Positions 32,099-42,302 are shown, counted from the stretch's first letter. The stretch: DNA of 64,000 nucleotides from Pseudomonas linyingensis (GCF_900109175.1 NZ_FNZE01000008.1:160563-224562); one strand, 5' to 3'. Program-made: numbers and translations. The notes: generated from the sequence alone by a model not told the origin.

Positions 32099-33544
32099 TC
32101 AGTCGTGCTGCACGCCGGCGCGCTTGAGCAGCTGCTTGCAGCGCTCGGACAGGTGCAGCACGCGCAGGTGCTTGCCGGCCTTGGCGTAGCGCTCGCGCAG
32201 GGTCTTCAGCGCGGCGATGGCCGAGTAGTCGACGAAGCTCAGGTGGCGACAGTCGAGAGTCACCTGGTCAGGGTCGCCCGCCGGGTCGAACTGGTTGAGG
32301 AAGGGCGTGCTGGAGGCGAAGAACAGCGTGCCGTGCAGGCGGTAGAGCTTGCTGCCGTCGGCCTCCAGATGACTGTCGGCATACAGCTCGCGGGCCTGCT
32401 GCCAGGCGAAGTTCAGCGCGGCGATGACGATCCCGCACAGCACGGCGGTGGCCAGGTCGGTGAACACGGTGATGATGGTCACCGCGAAGATCACCAGCGC
32501 ATCGTGCAGCGGCACCTTGCCAAGCACCCGCAGCGAGGCCCAGGCGAAGGTCTGCTGGGCCACCACGAACATCACCCCGACCAGCGCGGCGAGCGGGATG
32601 CGCTCGATCAGCGGCGAGAGGAACAGCACGAACAGCAGGATCATCACCCCGGCAACCACGCCGGAGAGCCGGCCGCGGCCGCCGGAGCTGAGGTTGATCA
32701 TGGTCTGGCCGATCATCGCGCAACCGCCCATGCCGCCGAACACACCGGACACCATGTTGGCCGCGCCGAGGGTCACGCACTCGCGATCCGGGTAGCCACG
32801 GCTCTCGGTGATCTCGTCGGTGAGGTTCAGCGTCAGCAGGGTTTCCAGCAGGCCGACCAGGGCCATCAGGATTGCGTAGGGGGCGATGATGCCCAGGGTT
32901 TCCAGGTTCCAGGGGATGTCCGGCAGGGCCAGGGTCGGCAGGCCGCCGGCGATTTTCGCCATGTCGCCCAGGGTGTGGGTCGGCAGGTCGAGCAGGTAGA
33001 CCGCCAGACCGACGCCAAGGATCGCCACCAGCGCCGGCGGCACGGCGCGGGTCAGGCGCGGCAGCAGGTAGACGATAGCCATGGTAACCGCCACCAGCCC
33101 CAGCATCAGGTAGAGCGGCGTCCCGCTCAGCCAGGCCTCGCCGTGCTTGAAGTGCTCCTGCTGGGACAGAGCGATGACGATCGCCAGGCCGTTGACGAAG
33201 CCGAGCATCACCGGGTGCGGCACCATGCGGATCAGCTTGCCGAGGCGCAGCAGGCCGAAGGCGATCATCAGCAGGCCGCCCAGCAGCACGGTGGCGAGCA
33301 GGTACTGGGCGCCGTGCTGCACCACCAGCGCGACAATCACCACGGCCATCGAGCCGGCGGCGCCGGACACCATGCCCGGCCGCCCGCCGAACAGCGCGGT
33401 CAGGGTGCAGATGATGAAGGCGCCGTAGAGGCCCATCAGCGGATTGAGCTGGGCGACCAGGGCGAAGGCGATGCACTCGGGCACCAGGGCGAAGGAGGTG
33501 GTGAGTCCGGCCAGGACATCGGCGCGCAGACGGTTTGCTTTCAT
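32099..33544 (-). CDS. SulP-family anion transporter with STAS domain
   Basis: A 481-residue inner-membrane protein. It has about ten to twelve hydrophobic segments starting near residue 8, the SulP hallmark Ala-Leu-Val-Pro-Glu-Cys-Ile-Ala-Phe-Ala region near the start, and a cytoplasmic STAS domain at the C-terminus (about 395-481, with Asp-Cys-Arg-His-Leu-Ser-Phe-Val-Asp-Tyr-Ser-Ala). SulP proteins carry sulfate, bicarbonate or dicarboxylates; the sequence does not tell which. An AAGGT site precedes the start. It is convergent with the aromatic genes and alone in its transcription unit. Confidence 0.9.
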   Translation of the reverse strand: MKANRLRADVLAGLTTSFALVPECIAFALVAQLNPLMGLYGAFIICTLTALFGGRPGMVSGAAGSMAVVIVALVVQHGAQYLLATVLLGGLLMIAFGLLRLGKLIRMVPHPVMLGFVNGLAIVIALSQQEHFKHGEAWLSGTPLYLMLGLVAVTMAIVYLLPRLTRAVPPALVAILGVGLAVYLLDLPTHTLGDMAKIAGGLPTLALPDIPWNLETLGIIAPYAILMALVGLLETLLTLNLTDEITESRGYPDRECVTLGAANMVSGVFGGMGGCAMIGQTMINLSSGGRGRLSGVVAGVMILLFVLFLSPLIERIPLAALVGVMFVVAQQTFAWASLRVLGKVPLHDALVIFAVTIITVFTDLATAVLCGIVIAALNFAWQQARELYADSHLEADGSKLYRLHGTLFFASSTPFLNQFDPAGDPDQVTLDCRHLSFVDYSAIAALKTLRERYAKAGKHLRVLHLSERCKQLLKRAGVQHD

Positions 33545-33671
33545 GGCTTACCTTGAAGACACAGACCGGCATAGCCGGCCGCAGCGAGTGGCGGAAAAAG
33601 GGCTGGGGATGTTACGGAACTGGAGGCGGTCCGGCCAGTGCGCACTCTACTTCGATTCCGCCCGCGGACTG

Positions 33672-33706
33672 AAAGGGCCAGCCAGGAAGTCCTGACCGGC
33701 CCTTTT
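33672..33706. terminator. Terminator downstream of the RND efflux gene
   Basis: 8-bp arms (33672-33679 with 33698-33705), T run on the plus side (TTTT) and a shorter T/C end on the minus side. It lies 23 bp beyond the stop of the RND gene, which reads on the minus strand. Confidence 0.6.
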
Positions 33707-33728
33707 GCTTCCTGGATGGCTCGTCGAT

Positions 33729-36700
33729 TCACAAGGAAACGGCAGTTGCCTTGTTTTCCTGCTCCGCTGCCTCTGTCGGTGCGAGGCGAAACCACAATGC
33801 ATACAGCGCCGGTACGAACAGCAGGGTGATCGCCGTGCCGACCGCTACGCCACCGATCAGCACGTAGGCCAGCGGCCCCCAGAAGCTGTCCTGGGTGAGC
33901 GGCACGAAAGCGAACACCGCGGCCAGGGCGGTCAGCAGCACCGGGCGGGCGCGCTGCACCGCCGCTTCCACCACGCCCTCGAACGCCGGCATGCCGGCCT
34001 TGAAGTTGTCGGCCACCTGCTGGGTGAGGATCAGGGTGTTGCGCATCAGGATGCCGGCCAGACCGGTCAGGCCGAGCAGGGCGACGAAGCCGAACGGCTG
34101 GTCGAACAGCAGCAGCGCGAGCACCGCGCCGATCAGGCCCAACGGGGCGGTGGCCAGCACGATGAAGGTGCCGGAGAAGGAGCGCATCTGCAGCATGATG
34201 AGGATCAGCATGAAGGCCACCATCGCCGGCTGCAGCTTCTGGATCGAGGCATCGGCCTTGCCCGACTCCTCGACCGCGCCGGCGGTGTCGATGCGGTAGC
34301 CTGCGGGCAGCTGGGCGCGCACGTCGCCGAGCGCCTGCCATACGGCGGCGGTCACGTCGTTGGGCTGGGCGCCCCGGACGTCGCCCTGCACGGTCAGGAA
34401 CGGCTCGCGGTTGTAGCGCTTGATCACCGGGTCCTCGAAGCGCACCTCGACCTCGCCCAGCTGGCTGAACGGCAGCTTGTGGCCGTCGCGAGTCAGCACT
34501 TCCAGTTCGTCGAGACTGTCGGCGTCGAGCCGGCGGCCGTCGCTGCTGCCGCGGGCGATCACCTCGACGCTGCGGATGTCCTGGCGCAGCTGGGTGACTG
34601 GCACGCCGTCGAGCTGGAACTGCAGTTGCTGCGCCACCTCCTGCGGGGTAAGCCCCAGCAGGCGCAGGCGCTCCTCGTCCATGGCCAGATGCTGCACCGG
34701 GGTGCGCTCGTCCCATTCCAGGTGCGGGTCGACCACATGCTCATCGGCGGCCATCACCGCGCGGACCCGATGGGCGATATCGCGCAGCACCAGCGGATCG
34801 GGGCCGATGACGCGGAAGGCGACCGGCCAGATCACCGGCGGGCCGAACAGCAGCTGGTACACCCGCACCCGCGCCTCGGGGAATTCGCCCTGATCGATGT
34901 GCTGCTGCAGGGTGGCCATGACCTTGTCCCGCGCCGCGGGATCCTGCGCCACGGCAACGATCTTGGCGAAGGCGGGCGAGGGCGGCTCGGGGTTGGCGCC
35001 GAGGAAGAAGCGCGGCGCCCCGGCGCCGACGTAGGCGGACAGGCTGCGTACCTCAGGCAGCGGGGCGAGAATGGCCTCGAGCTTCCTGACCGTAGCATCC
35101 GTGGCGCCGACGCTGCTGCCCTGTGGAAGGTAGACGGCGACCAGCACTTCCGGGCGGTCCGAACTGGGGAAGAACTGCTTCTGCACCAGCAGGGCCATGC
35201 CGGCGATGGACAGCGCCAGTAACGCCACGGTCGCGCCGACCACCGTCTTGCGCCGGGTCACGCACCAGGTCACGACGCTGCGCAGGCGCCGGTACAGCGG
35301 GGTTTGGTAGGCCCCGGCGTGGCCGTGGCCGGTTGCCTTGGGAAAGTCCGGCAGCATCCTGACGCCCAGCCAGGGTGCGAACACCACGGCGACCAGCCAG
35401 GACACCAGCAGCGCGATGGCCAGCACCCAGAAGATGTTGCCGGCGTACTCGCCGACCCCCGAGCGGGCGAAGCCGATGGGAAAGAAGCCCGCCACCGTCA
35501 CCAGGGTGCCGTAGAGCATGGGCGCGGCGGTGACCGTCCAGGCATGGGCGGCGGCGCGCACGCGGTCCCAGCCTTCTTCCATCTTCACCAGCATCATTTC
35601 CACCGCGATGATGGCGTCGTCGACCAGCAGCCCCAGGGCGATGATCAGCGCGCCCAGGGTGATGCGGTCGAGGTCGATGCCCATCAGCATCATCACCAGG
35701 AAGGTGATGCCCAGGGTCAGCGGTACGGCGATGCCGACGATCAAGCCGGCGCGCAGGCCGATGGCCAGCATGCTGACCGCCACCACCACGACCACCGCTA
35801 TCAGGAACTTGACCTGGAACAGGTTGACCGCCCCGCTGATGGCGTCGGCCTGGTTGGTCAGCACGTCCAGCGCCATGCCCAGCGGCAGGCGCTGGCGCTC
35901 GGCGTCGAGGAAGGCGGCGAGCCGCTCGCCCAGTTCCAGGCCGTTTTCGCCCTTGGCCATGACCACGCCGAGCAGCAGCGCATCCTGCCCGCGCGAGCGC
36001 ACCAGGTAGCTGGGCGGGTCCTCGTAGCCGCGGCGGATGGTGGCGATGTCGGCGAGCTTGAGCACTCGCTCGCCGATGCGCACCGGCACCGCGGCCAGCT
36101 GCTCGGGATCGGACAGGTCGGCGTCCAGGCGCAGATGCAGGCGCGGGCCGTCGGTCTCCATGCGTCCCGCCGGCAGCAGGCGGTTGCTGGCGTCGATGGC
36201 GTCGAACACCGCCTGCGGGGCAATCCCCAGGTTGATCAGCCGCGCATTGTCGAACTCGAGATACACGCGCTCGGTGCGCTCGCCCAGCAGCATGGCCTTG
36301 TGCACGCCGGCGACGCGCTGCAGGCGGTCGCGGATCGCCTCTGCGTCGCGGGTCAGTTCGCGCATCGGCAGGCCCGGGGCGGTGACGGCGATCAGGCTGA
36401 AGTACACGTCGGAGAAGTCGTCGTTGACGATCGGGCCGATCACCCCGGGCGGCAGGTTGCCGGCCTCTTCCTGCATGCGCTTGCGCACCTGGTAGAACAG
36501 GTCGGGGACCCTGGCCTGCGGCGAGTAGTCGTGGAACTCGATCTGCAGGTTGGCCTGCCCCGGGCGGATGGTGGTGTCGATCCGGTAGAGGTACTCCACC
36601 TCCTGGATGCGCTTCTCCAGGCGGTCGACCACCTGGCTCTGCAACTCCTCGGGCGTGGCGCCGGGCCACACTGCGGTGACCACCATGGCCCGCACGGTGA

Positions 36701-36827
36701 AGGAGGGGTCTTCCGCCCGACCGAGGGCAAGGAAGGCATAGATGCCGGAGAGCACGGCGAGGATCAGCAGGAACAGCGTCAACGAGCGCTCGCGCACGGC
36801 CAGCGCCGAGAGGTTGGGGAAGCTCAT
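33729..36827 (-). CDS. RND efflux pump permease (HAE1/AcrB-like)
   Basis: A 1032-residue inner-membrane proton-driven exporter. An N-terminal helix is followed by a large periplasmic domain, six helices, a second periplasmic domain and six more helices. The proton-relay motif Leu-Val-Asp-Asp-Ala is present in helix 4. Length matches the tripartite AcrB/MexF class but the sequence is closer to the group with Arg-Ala-Glu-Asp-Pro near residue 38, often with unknown substrates. It overlaps the upstream adaptor gene by 4 nt. No outer-membrane channel gene lies alongside, so it must share one encoded elsewhere. The TetR gene at 37960 diverges from this pair. Confidence 0.92.
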   Translation of the reverse strand: MSFPNLSALAVRERSLTLFLLILAVLSGIYAFLALGRAEDPSFTVRAMVVTAVWPGATPEELQSQVVDRLEKRIQEVEYLYRIDTTIRPGQANLQIEFHDYSPQARVPDLFYQVRKRMQEEAGNLPPGVIGPIVNDDFSDVYFSLIAVTAPGLPMRELTRDAEAIRDRLQRVAGVHKAMLLGERTERVYLEFDNARLINLGIAPQAVFDAIDASNRLLPAGRMETDGPRLHLRLDADLSDPEQLAAVPVRIGERVLKLADIATIRRGYEDPPSYLVRSRGQDALLLGVVMAKGENGLELGERLAAFLDAERQRLPLGMALDVLTNQADAISGAVNLFQVKFLIAVVVVVAVSMLAIGLRAGLIVGIAVPLTLGITFLVMMLMGIDLDRITLGALIIALGLLVDDAIIAVEMMLVKMEEGWDRVRAAAHAWTVTAAPMLYGTLVTVAGFFPIGFARSGVGEYAGNIFWVLAIALLVSWLVAVVFAPWLGVRMLPDFPKATGHGHAGAYQTPLYRRLRSVVTWCVTRRKTVVGATVALLALSIAGMALLVQKQFFPSSDRPEVLVAVYLPQGSSVGATDATVRKLEAILAPLPEVRSLSAYVGAGAPRFFLGANPEPPSPAFAKIVAVAQDPAARDKVMATLQQHIDQGEFPEARVRVYQLLFGPPVIWPVAFRVIGPDPLVLRDIAHRVRAVMAADEHVVDPHLEWDERTPVQHLAMDEERLRLLGLTPQEVAQQLQFQLDGVPVTQLRQDIRSVEVIARGSSDGRRLDADSLDELEVLTRDGHKLPFSQLGEVEVRFEDPVIKRYNREPFLTVQGDVRGAQPNDVTAAVWQALGDVRAQLPAGYRIDTAGAVEESGKADASIQKLQPAMVAFMLILIMLQMRSFSGTFIVLATAPLGLIGAVLALLLFDQPFGFVALLGLTGLAGILMRNTLILTQQVADNFKAGMPAFEGVVEAAVQRARPVLLTALAAVFAFVPLTQDSFWGPLAYVLIGGVAVGTAITLLFVPALYALWFRLAPTEAAEQENKATAVSL

Positions 36828-37876
36828 TGGCCGAGTTCCCTCACCTGCATGTTCTCGTCGAGCAGATGGGCGCCCAGCGCCACCACCCGGTCACCGGCCG
36901 TCAGCGGGCCGCGGATGCGCGCGGTTTCGCCATCCAGCGCCAGCACGCTGACGGCGACGGGCACGACGCGTCCCTCGCGCAGCCGCCAGACCCGCGGGCC
37001 CTGGCCTCGCTCGTCGAGGGCGCCGATGGGCACCGCGAAGTCGCTGGCGTTGGCATCCTGGGCAGCGAAGCGGGTGCGTAGCACCGCGCCGAGCACCAGG
37101 GCGTGCGACGGATCAAGAACCGTATAGCGGGCGCGCCGGGTGCGCCCCTGCGGATCGACGGCGCCGGCCGTTTCGCGCAGGCGCAGCGGCAGGTTTGCCC
37201 CGTCGTCGGCAACCACCTCGCCGTGTTCGGGCGGTGTCACGTCCTCGGGGAAGTACACCTCGATTTCGCGCTCCGCGGCCTGGGCGAGCAGGGCCACGGC
37301 CTGGCCGGCGGCGACCACCTGGCCGGCCTCGCCGGTCACGTCGATCAGCACCCCGGCGACCGGTGCCTGCAGGCGGCCGTAGCCGAGGGCATTGCGTGCC
37401 TGGACCAGGCGCGCCGTGGCGGCGTCGCGGCGGGTCTGGGCTTCGCGGCGGGCGAGTTCGGCACGCTCCAGGGCCTGGGCGCTGACGAAGTTCTGCGTTT
37501 CCAGCTGGCGATGACGGGCCAGGTCGGACTCGGCGGTGGCGAGCGCCGCGTTGGCGGCGGCCAGGTCCGCTGCGGCCGCGCCGACCGACTGCGCCAGATC
37601 GCGGGTATCCAGCTCGAACAGCACCTGGCCGGCGCGCACGGCCTGCCCGGCATCCACCGCGCGCCGGGCAATGCGCCCGCCCACCTGGAAGGCCAGCGGC
37701 GACTCGACCCGCGCGCGCACCGTGCCGGACAGTCCGAGCGTGGTACCCGCGCCTGTGCGCACGGTCACGGTCTTGACGAACGGCGGCAGGGCGGCAGTCG
37801 CAGCGGGCTCGGGGGTATCATTACAGGCTGTGAGAAATAGCACGTATACAGCGAGCAACAGCGGCGAGACACGCAT
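36824..37876 (-). CDS. RND periplasmic adaptor (membrane fusion) lipoprotein
   Basis: A 350-residue adaptor protein. The N-terminal signal ends in Leu-Thr-Ala-Cys at residues 15-18, a lipobox, so it is probably lipid-anchored. The middle has a lipoyl half-motif, a coiled-coil hairpin rich in Ala, Arg and Glu (about 95-160), the second lipoyl half with Ala-Pro-Val-Ala-Gly-Val-Leu, and a beta-barrel domain. It links the RND permease to an outer-membrane channel. The stop overlaps the permease start by 4 nt, so the two are translationally coupled. Confidence 0.92.
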   Translation of the reverse strand: MRVSPLLLAVYVLFLTACNDTPEPAATAALPPFVKTVTVRTGAGTTLGLSGTVRARVESPLAFQVGGRIARRAVDAGQAVRAGQVLFELDTRDLAQSVGAAAADLAAANAALATAESDLARHRQLETQNFVSAQALERAELARREAQTRRDAATARLVQARNALGYGRLQAPVAGVLIDVTGEAGQVVAAGQAVALLAQAAEREIEVYFPEDVTPPEHGEVVADDGANLPLRLRETAGAVDPQGRTRRARYTVLDPSHALVLGAVLRTRFAAQDANASDFAVPIGALDERGQGPRVWRLREGRVVPVAVSVLALDGETARIRGPLTAGDRVVALGAHLLDENMQVRELGQ

Positions 37877-37897
37877 GTGAATTCCGTTTCAAGGATT

Positions 37898-37914
37898 AAT
37901 GTACGCGAATGTAC
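37898..37914. promoter_or_regulatory. Candidate TetR operator: direct repeat in the divergent promoter
   Basis: AATGTAC occurs at 37898-37904 and again at 37908-37914, starts 10 bp apart (one helical turn), between the efflux pair and its TetR gene. The second copy contains the palindrome TGTACA. Confidence 0.45.
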
Positions 37915-37959
37915 AGTAATCGTTTTTACCCATCCAGCACCCTAAACAGGCCCTTAGCC

Positions 37960-38574
37960 ATGTCAGCAAAAGCAGGACGGCCCATCGACCACCAGAAGGA
38001 TCTGGACATCCTCCATGTCGCCCGGCAACTGGTATTTGCCGAGGGGCCGCAGGCCCTGACCATGGACAAGGTGGCCACCCTCGCCGGCATCTCCAAGGTG
38101 ACCCTGTATGCCCGCTATGCCAACCGCTACGAGTTGCTGCGCGCGGTGGTGAGCAGTGAGGCGTTCGGTATCCACAAGTCGCTCGGACGCATTCCCGTAA
38201 ACCGCGAGGAGCTGTGCGCCGATCTATGTGATCTGATCGAAGCGATCACCGCCTTCATTGGCAGCGACCGGCACCAGTGCCTGATGCAGGCCCTGGGCTC
38301 GATACCGCAACAGGCCCAGGATCTCAGCGAGGTGTACCGCAACGGCCCGGAACGCACCCATCGGGTCCTCGCCGAGTATCTGCAGGAGGCGGCGCAGCGC
38401 GGACTGATCCGCTGTCCCGAGCCGGTGGAAAGTGCGGAGATGCTGATGGGCATGGTGACCGGGCTCGACCTGCTGCGCGGACTCTACCGCGTGCCGCTCG
38501 AAGGGCGCTCCGAGGAGGTACGCCGGCAGCATGCGCTGCGGATCATGACGGCCTTCATGGCAATTCATGCCTGA
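37960..38574 (+). CDS. TetR-family transcriptional regulator
   Basis: A 204-residue regulator. The N-terminal helix-turn-helix reads Leu-Thr-Met-Asp-Lys-Val-Ala-Thr-Leu-Ala-Gly-Ile-Ser with Thr-Leu-Tyr-Ala-Arg-Tyr (about residues 27-50), and the C-terminal helical domain would bind a ligand. ATG 37960 gives the usual N-terminus; an in-frame ATG at 37909 would place the start inside the candidate operator and is less likely. Divergent from the efflux genes, so most likely their repressor. Confidence 0.9.
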   Translation: MSAKAGRPIDHQKDLDILHVARQLVFAEGPQALTMDKVATLAGISKVTLYARYANRYELLRAVVSSEAFGIHKSLGRIPVNREELCADLCDLIEAITAFIGSDRHQCLMQALGSIPQQAQDLSEVYRNGPERTHRVLAEYLQEAAQRGLIRCPEPVESAEMLMGMVTGLDLLRGLYRVPLEGRSEEVRRQHALRIMTAFMAIHA

Positions 38575-38651
38575 CGCGAGCAGGTGATGGTCAGTCCGTT
38601 CGACCGCACGCTACTGCTTCGCCCACACGCAGAGCGACCAAATGGAACCGC

Positions 38652-38681
38652 TTGACAGCGGTTCTGTGCAGTTCCTAGGAT
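38652..38681 (+). promoter_or_regulatory. Candidate sigma-70 promoter
   Basis: TTGACA (38652-38657), 18-bp spacer, TAGGAT (38676-38681). The -35 is perfect and the -10 fair. It would drive the small gene at 38826 and possibly the trehalose genes. Confidence 0.45.
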
Positions 38682-38825
38682 GTGAATCGGCGCCGATTTA
38701 AAACAGCAACTTGCGGGGCGCCAGTTCGGTGACGCTGCGTGACCGGATCAGAAATTCCGCTAAAGCGCTGGTCCGGTGCCGCCTCCCACCGTCGCCAGTC
38801 AAGCCTGGCGAGGTGGAGAGTCCCG

Positions 38826-39143
38826 ATGAATAGCCCACAACCTCTGATACGTCTGGCGCCGATCACTACCGGTCTCGTATGCCGCAATCCACGCGTCCTG
38901 CTCGCGGGTCAGCATCAGCCGACCCTGCTGCGCTACCTCGATGGCTGGCCGAAACGCTGGTCCTCCCCACGCACCTTCCTGATCCAGTTCGCCCGCAGCG
39001 AAGCTGAAGATCTGCAGCGCTTCGCACCCGATCACTTCGACTTCGCGGTGATTCACGCACCCTGCGCGGAACAACTCGAATCGACCATCAGTGCCTTGGT
39101 GCGCGTGGCGCGCCAGGGGCTGATCACGCGCCGCCAGGGCTAG
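38826..39143 (+). CDS. Small hypothetical protein
   Basis: A 105-residue protein I do not recognise. It has no signal peptide or membrane helix. It contains an Asp-His-Phe-Asp-Phe-Ala-Val-Ile-His segment in its second half (about residues 66-74) and a basic C-terminus. ATG 38826 is chosen for the GGAGAG site 7 nt upstream; the frame continues further up but into a likely promoter region. It follows a candidate sigma-70 promoter by about 145 bp and precedes a broken oxidoreductase gene. Function unknown. Confidence 0.5.
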   Translation: MNSPQPLIRLAPITTGLVCRNPRVLLAGQHQPTLLRYLDGWPKRWSSPRTFLIQFARSEAEDLQRFAPDHFDFAVIHAPCAEQLESTISALVRVARQGLITRRQG

Positions 39144-39299
39144 CTGTTCTCCCTGCCAGCGCTCACCCGCAGGGCTCCACAGAGCCAGACAATAGCTTGG
39201 GCGAATGCGGAGCCATCCAGTGGTTGACCGGTCGTCCGCAACCACTTGAGCATGGGCACTTACCTGCGAGTTGGCGGTCACTTCAAGCATCGAGGGATG

Positions 39300-39625
39300 C
39301 GCGGAGACACTGGGCAGGAGGGGCCGCTGGCGCTGCGACCCAGCGCGTTGCCGGGGATCCTGTCCTGGTTTCTGCGCTTCCTGGGCTGCTGGAACTCGAG
39401 AACATTGCCAGCGGTGTTCTACTCGCCAATGGGGGCCGCTATCCGGCCAGCAAGGTCGTGGTGGCAGCCGGCACTGGATCGCGCCGGCTGTTCGAACAAC
39501 TGGCTGTCGACATTCCGCTGATCGGGATTGCCGGCCACCAGACATTGCTACCCGATCCCAGCGTTGAGATTCGCCATTCCGTCATCTACCAGCGGTCATG
39601 GTCAGTCGATTTTTCGCCAGCGGCT
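39300..39625 (+). pseudogene. Remnant of an FAD-dependent oxidoreductase (DadA/DAO type)
   Basis: Two neighbouring frames each carry part of a D-amino-acid-dehydrogenase-like protein. The first (about 39320-39405) reads like the Leu-Arg-Pro-Ser-Ala-Leu-Pro segment followed by Trp-Phe-Leu-Arg-Phe-Leu. The second (about 39395-39620) has Gly-Val-Leu-Leu-Ala-Asn-Gly-Gly then Val-Val-Val-Ala-Ala-Gly, the FAD-binding strand, and a later Pro-Leu-Ile-Gly-Ile-Ala-Gly-His segment. A frameshift separates them, and the N-terminal dinucleotide-binding motif and the C-terminus are missing. I interpret this as a decayed gene fragment. Confidence 0.6.
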
Positions 39626-39700
39626 GCTAACCTTCAAGAGTTGTTCCTCTCGTTGGCTGGGACCGTTGCGGCGGTGTAGCCGGCAATGTGGAGGCTGCCC

Positions 39701-40522
39701 ATGTCTCGTCCGATCGTTCGGGGGCCTGCCGATGCGGCCAGTGCCTCGCTCGGCGATAACTCAGCGAGTGCCCAGCTCGAATACTGGCTGGGCGAGCGCT
39801 GGTGGGCGTGCGCGCTGTTTCTCGATGTCGACGGCACCCTTCTGGATATCGCCGAGTCCCCCGAGGCGGTTCGCGTGCCGGGTGAACTGCGCGGCGCACT
39901 GCACATCCTTCATGAGCGTCTGGGCGGAGCGCTGGCCCTGATCAGCGGCCGAACACTGGACAATCTCGACCGCCTGTTCGCCCCCTTGCACCTGCCTGCC
40001 AGCGGTGGCCACGGCGCCCAATGGCGCGCGCGCGCCGACGAGTCGCAGCACGTTGCAACCGTTGCGCGTCTAGCCGCCCCGGTCCGCGAGCGTTTGCATG
40101 CTCTCGCCCGAGCCCATGCCGGCGTTCTGCTCGAGGACAAGGGCAGCAGCATCGCCTTGCACTACCGTGCGGCGCCGGACGCCGGCCCGCTGCTGGCGCC
40201 CGCCCTGCATGGCTTGCTGAGCGAGCCGCAGGCCGCGGGGCTGCGCCTGCTGCCCGGCAAGATGGTATTCGAGCTGCTTGCCCACGGCAGCGACAAGGCC
40301 CAGGCGATCAGGCGCCTGCTGGAGAAACCACCCTTCGCCGGCCGGCGTCCGCTGTTCATCGGTGACGATGTGACCGACGAGCCTGCCTTGGCGATGATGG
40401 CCGATCTGGACGGCCTGGCGCTGTCGGTCGGTCGCCGGCTTCCCGGCGCGAGCGCTGCCTTCGCCGATCCGGCAGCGGTGCGGGCCGCCCTGATCAGAGC
40501 CGCAGGAGGGATACCCCGATGA
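39701..40522 (+). CDS. otsB: Trehalose-6-phosphate phosphatase
   Basis: A 273-residue HAD-family phosphatase that converts trehalose 6-phosphate to trehalose. The nucleophile motif Phe-Leu-Asp-Val-Asp-Gly-Thr-Leu and the closing Gly-Asp-Asp-Val-Thr-Asp-Glu are both present. ATG 39701 is set by GGAGG 7 nt upstream. The stop overlaps the next gene by 4 nt, so otsB, the GH15 enzyme and otsA form one operon. Confidence 0.94.
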   Translation: MSRPIVRGPADAASASLGDNSASAQLEYWLGERWWACALFLDVDGTLLDIAESPEAVRVPGELRGALHILHERLGGALALISGRTLDNLDRLFAPLHLPASGGHGAQWRARADESQHVATVARLAAPVRERLHALARAHAGVLLEDKGSSIALHYRAAPDAGPLLAPALHGLLSEPQAAGLRLLPGKMVFELLAHGSDKAQAIRRLLEKPPFAGRRPLFIGDDVTDEPALAMMADLDGLALSVGRRLPGASAAFADPAAVRAALIRAAGGIPR

Positions 40523-42302
40523 ATGTCCCCCGTCACCACGGTGCCCTGGAACTCGGCCTCATCGGCAATTGCCACGTGGCCGCCCTGGTGAACACGCTGG
40601 GGCAGCTGGTGTGGTGGTGCTATCCGAACTTCGATGGCGATCCGGCCTTTTCGCGCCTGCTCGCCGGCGACGAGGAGAAGGGCTTCAGCGACTGCCTGCT
40701 GGACGGAATGAGCAGCAGCCATTCGGAGTACGTGCGCAACACGGCGATCATCTGCACCACCCTTGAAGACGCAGCCGGCAACGCCGTACGCATCACCGAC
40801 TTCGCGCCACGCTTCACCCAATACGGTCGTCAGTTCCGGCCGGCGCAGTTGTGCCGCCTCATCGAGCCGCTGCGCGGCTTGCCGCGCGTGACGTTGCGCA
40901 TTCGTCCCACCCATCACTACGGCAAGCCGTGCACGGCCTTTTCCGGATCCAATCACATCCTTTATGTGGGCGGCGAAAATACCATCCGTCTCACCACCGA
41001 TGCGCCGCTGTCCTACATCCAGCGCGAGACGCCGTTTGTCCTGCGTCGCCCGATCAGCATGGTGATCGGCCTCGACGAGCCGCTGGACAATGCTCCGGGG
41101 GAAGTCGTCAAGACGTTCCTGAAGCACACCTTCACCTACTGGTACGAATGGGTGCGCGCCCTGGCGATCCCCTTCGAATGGCAGGAGGTGGTGATCCGCG
41201 CCGCCATCACCCTCAAGCTCTGCAGCTTCGAGGAGACCGGCGCGGTCATCGCGGCGGTCACCACCTCGATCCCCGAGGCGCCCGATTCGGGACGCAACTG
41301 GGATTATCGCTATTGCTGGTTGCGCGACGCCTATTTCGTGATCATGGCGCTCAACCGCCTCGGCGCGACCAAGACGATGGAGCGTTACGTCGACTTCATC
41401 GCTACCGTGGCCTCCGGGAATGCCGACCTCAAACCCCTGTACGGCATCGTTCCCGATCTGGACCTGACCGAGCGGATCGAGCCGGACCTGGCGGGTTTTC
41501 TCGGTCACGGGCCGGTGCGGGTCGGCAACCAGGCCGTCGAGCAGATACAGCACGACGTATTCGGCTCCGTGGTGCTGGCCGTGGCGCAGAGCTTCGTCGA
41601 CCAGCGTCTGCCCAATCCGGGCGATGAAGGCATGCTGCGCATCCTCGAGCCGTTGGTCGCGCGGGCGGCCCGGCTGGCCTTCGAACCCGATGCCGGCATT
41701 TGGGAGTATCGCGGCCGGCAGCGCGTGCATACCCATTCGGCGCTGTTGTGCTGGGCCGCCTGTGATCGGGTCGGACATATTTCCGAGCGGCTGGGCCTGG
41801 CGCAAACGGCCGATCACTGGCGCAAGGAGGCGAAACGCCTGCGTGAAGTCATCCTGCGCGATGCCTGGAGCGACAGCCGCCAGACCTTTACCGGGACTTT
41901 CGGTCACGACGCCCTCGACGCCAGCGTGTTGCTGATGAGCGAACTCGGCCTGATCAACGCCAAAGACCCGCGCTTCGTCGCCACAGTGGAGTGCATCGGA
42001 CGCGAACTCAACGTCAATGGCCATCTGCTGCGCTACGCCACGGCCGACGATTTCGGCCTGCCGGAAACCGCGTTCATGGTGGTGAAGTTCTGGTATCTGG
42101 ACGCCCTGGCGGCCATCGGCCGCCGCGAAGAGGCCCGAGAGCTCTATTGCGAGCTGATCGGCGCACGCAATACATACGGATTGCTGTCCGAGGATATCCA
42201 CCCACAAACCGGGGAGATGTGGGGCAATATTCCGCAAACCTATTCGATGGCCGGGTTGATAAACAGTGCAATGCGCCTGTCCATGAGCTGGGAGGAAGGG
42301 CT

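Noticed and set aside
32072..33556. 494-codon open frame on the plus strand
   Set aside because: It is antisense to the SulP gene; its product is rich in His, Gln and Gly with no family pattern, a typical shadow of GC-rich coding DNA.
33705..37127. Long plus-strand open frames across the RND locus
   Set aside because: They oppose well-supported RND permease and adaptor genes, and the translated sequences have biased composition and no motifs.
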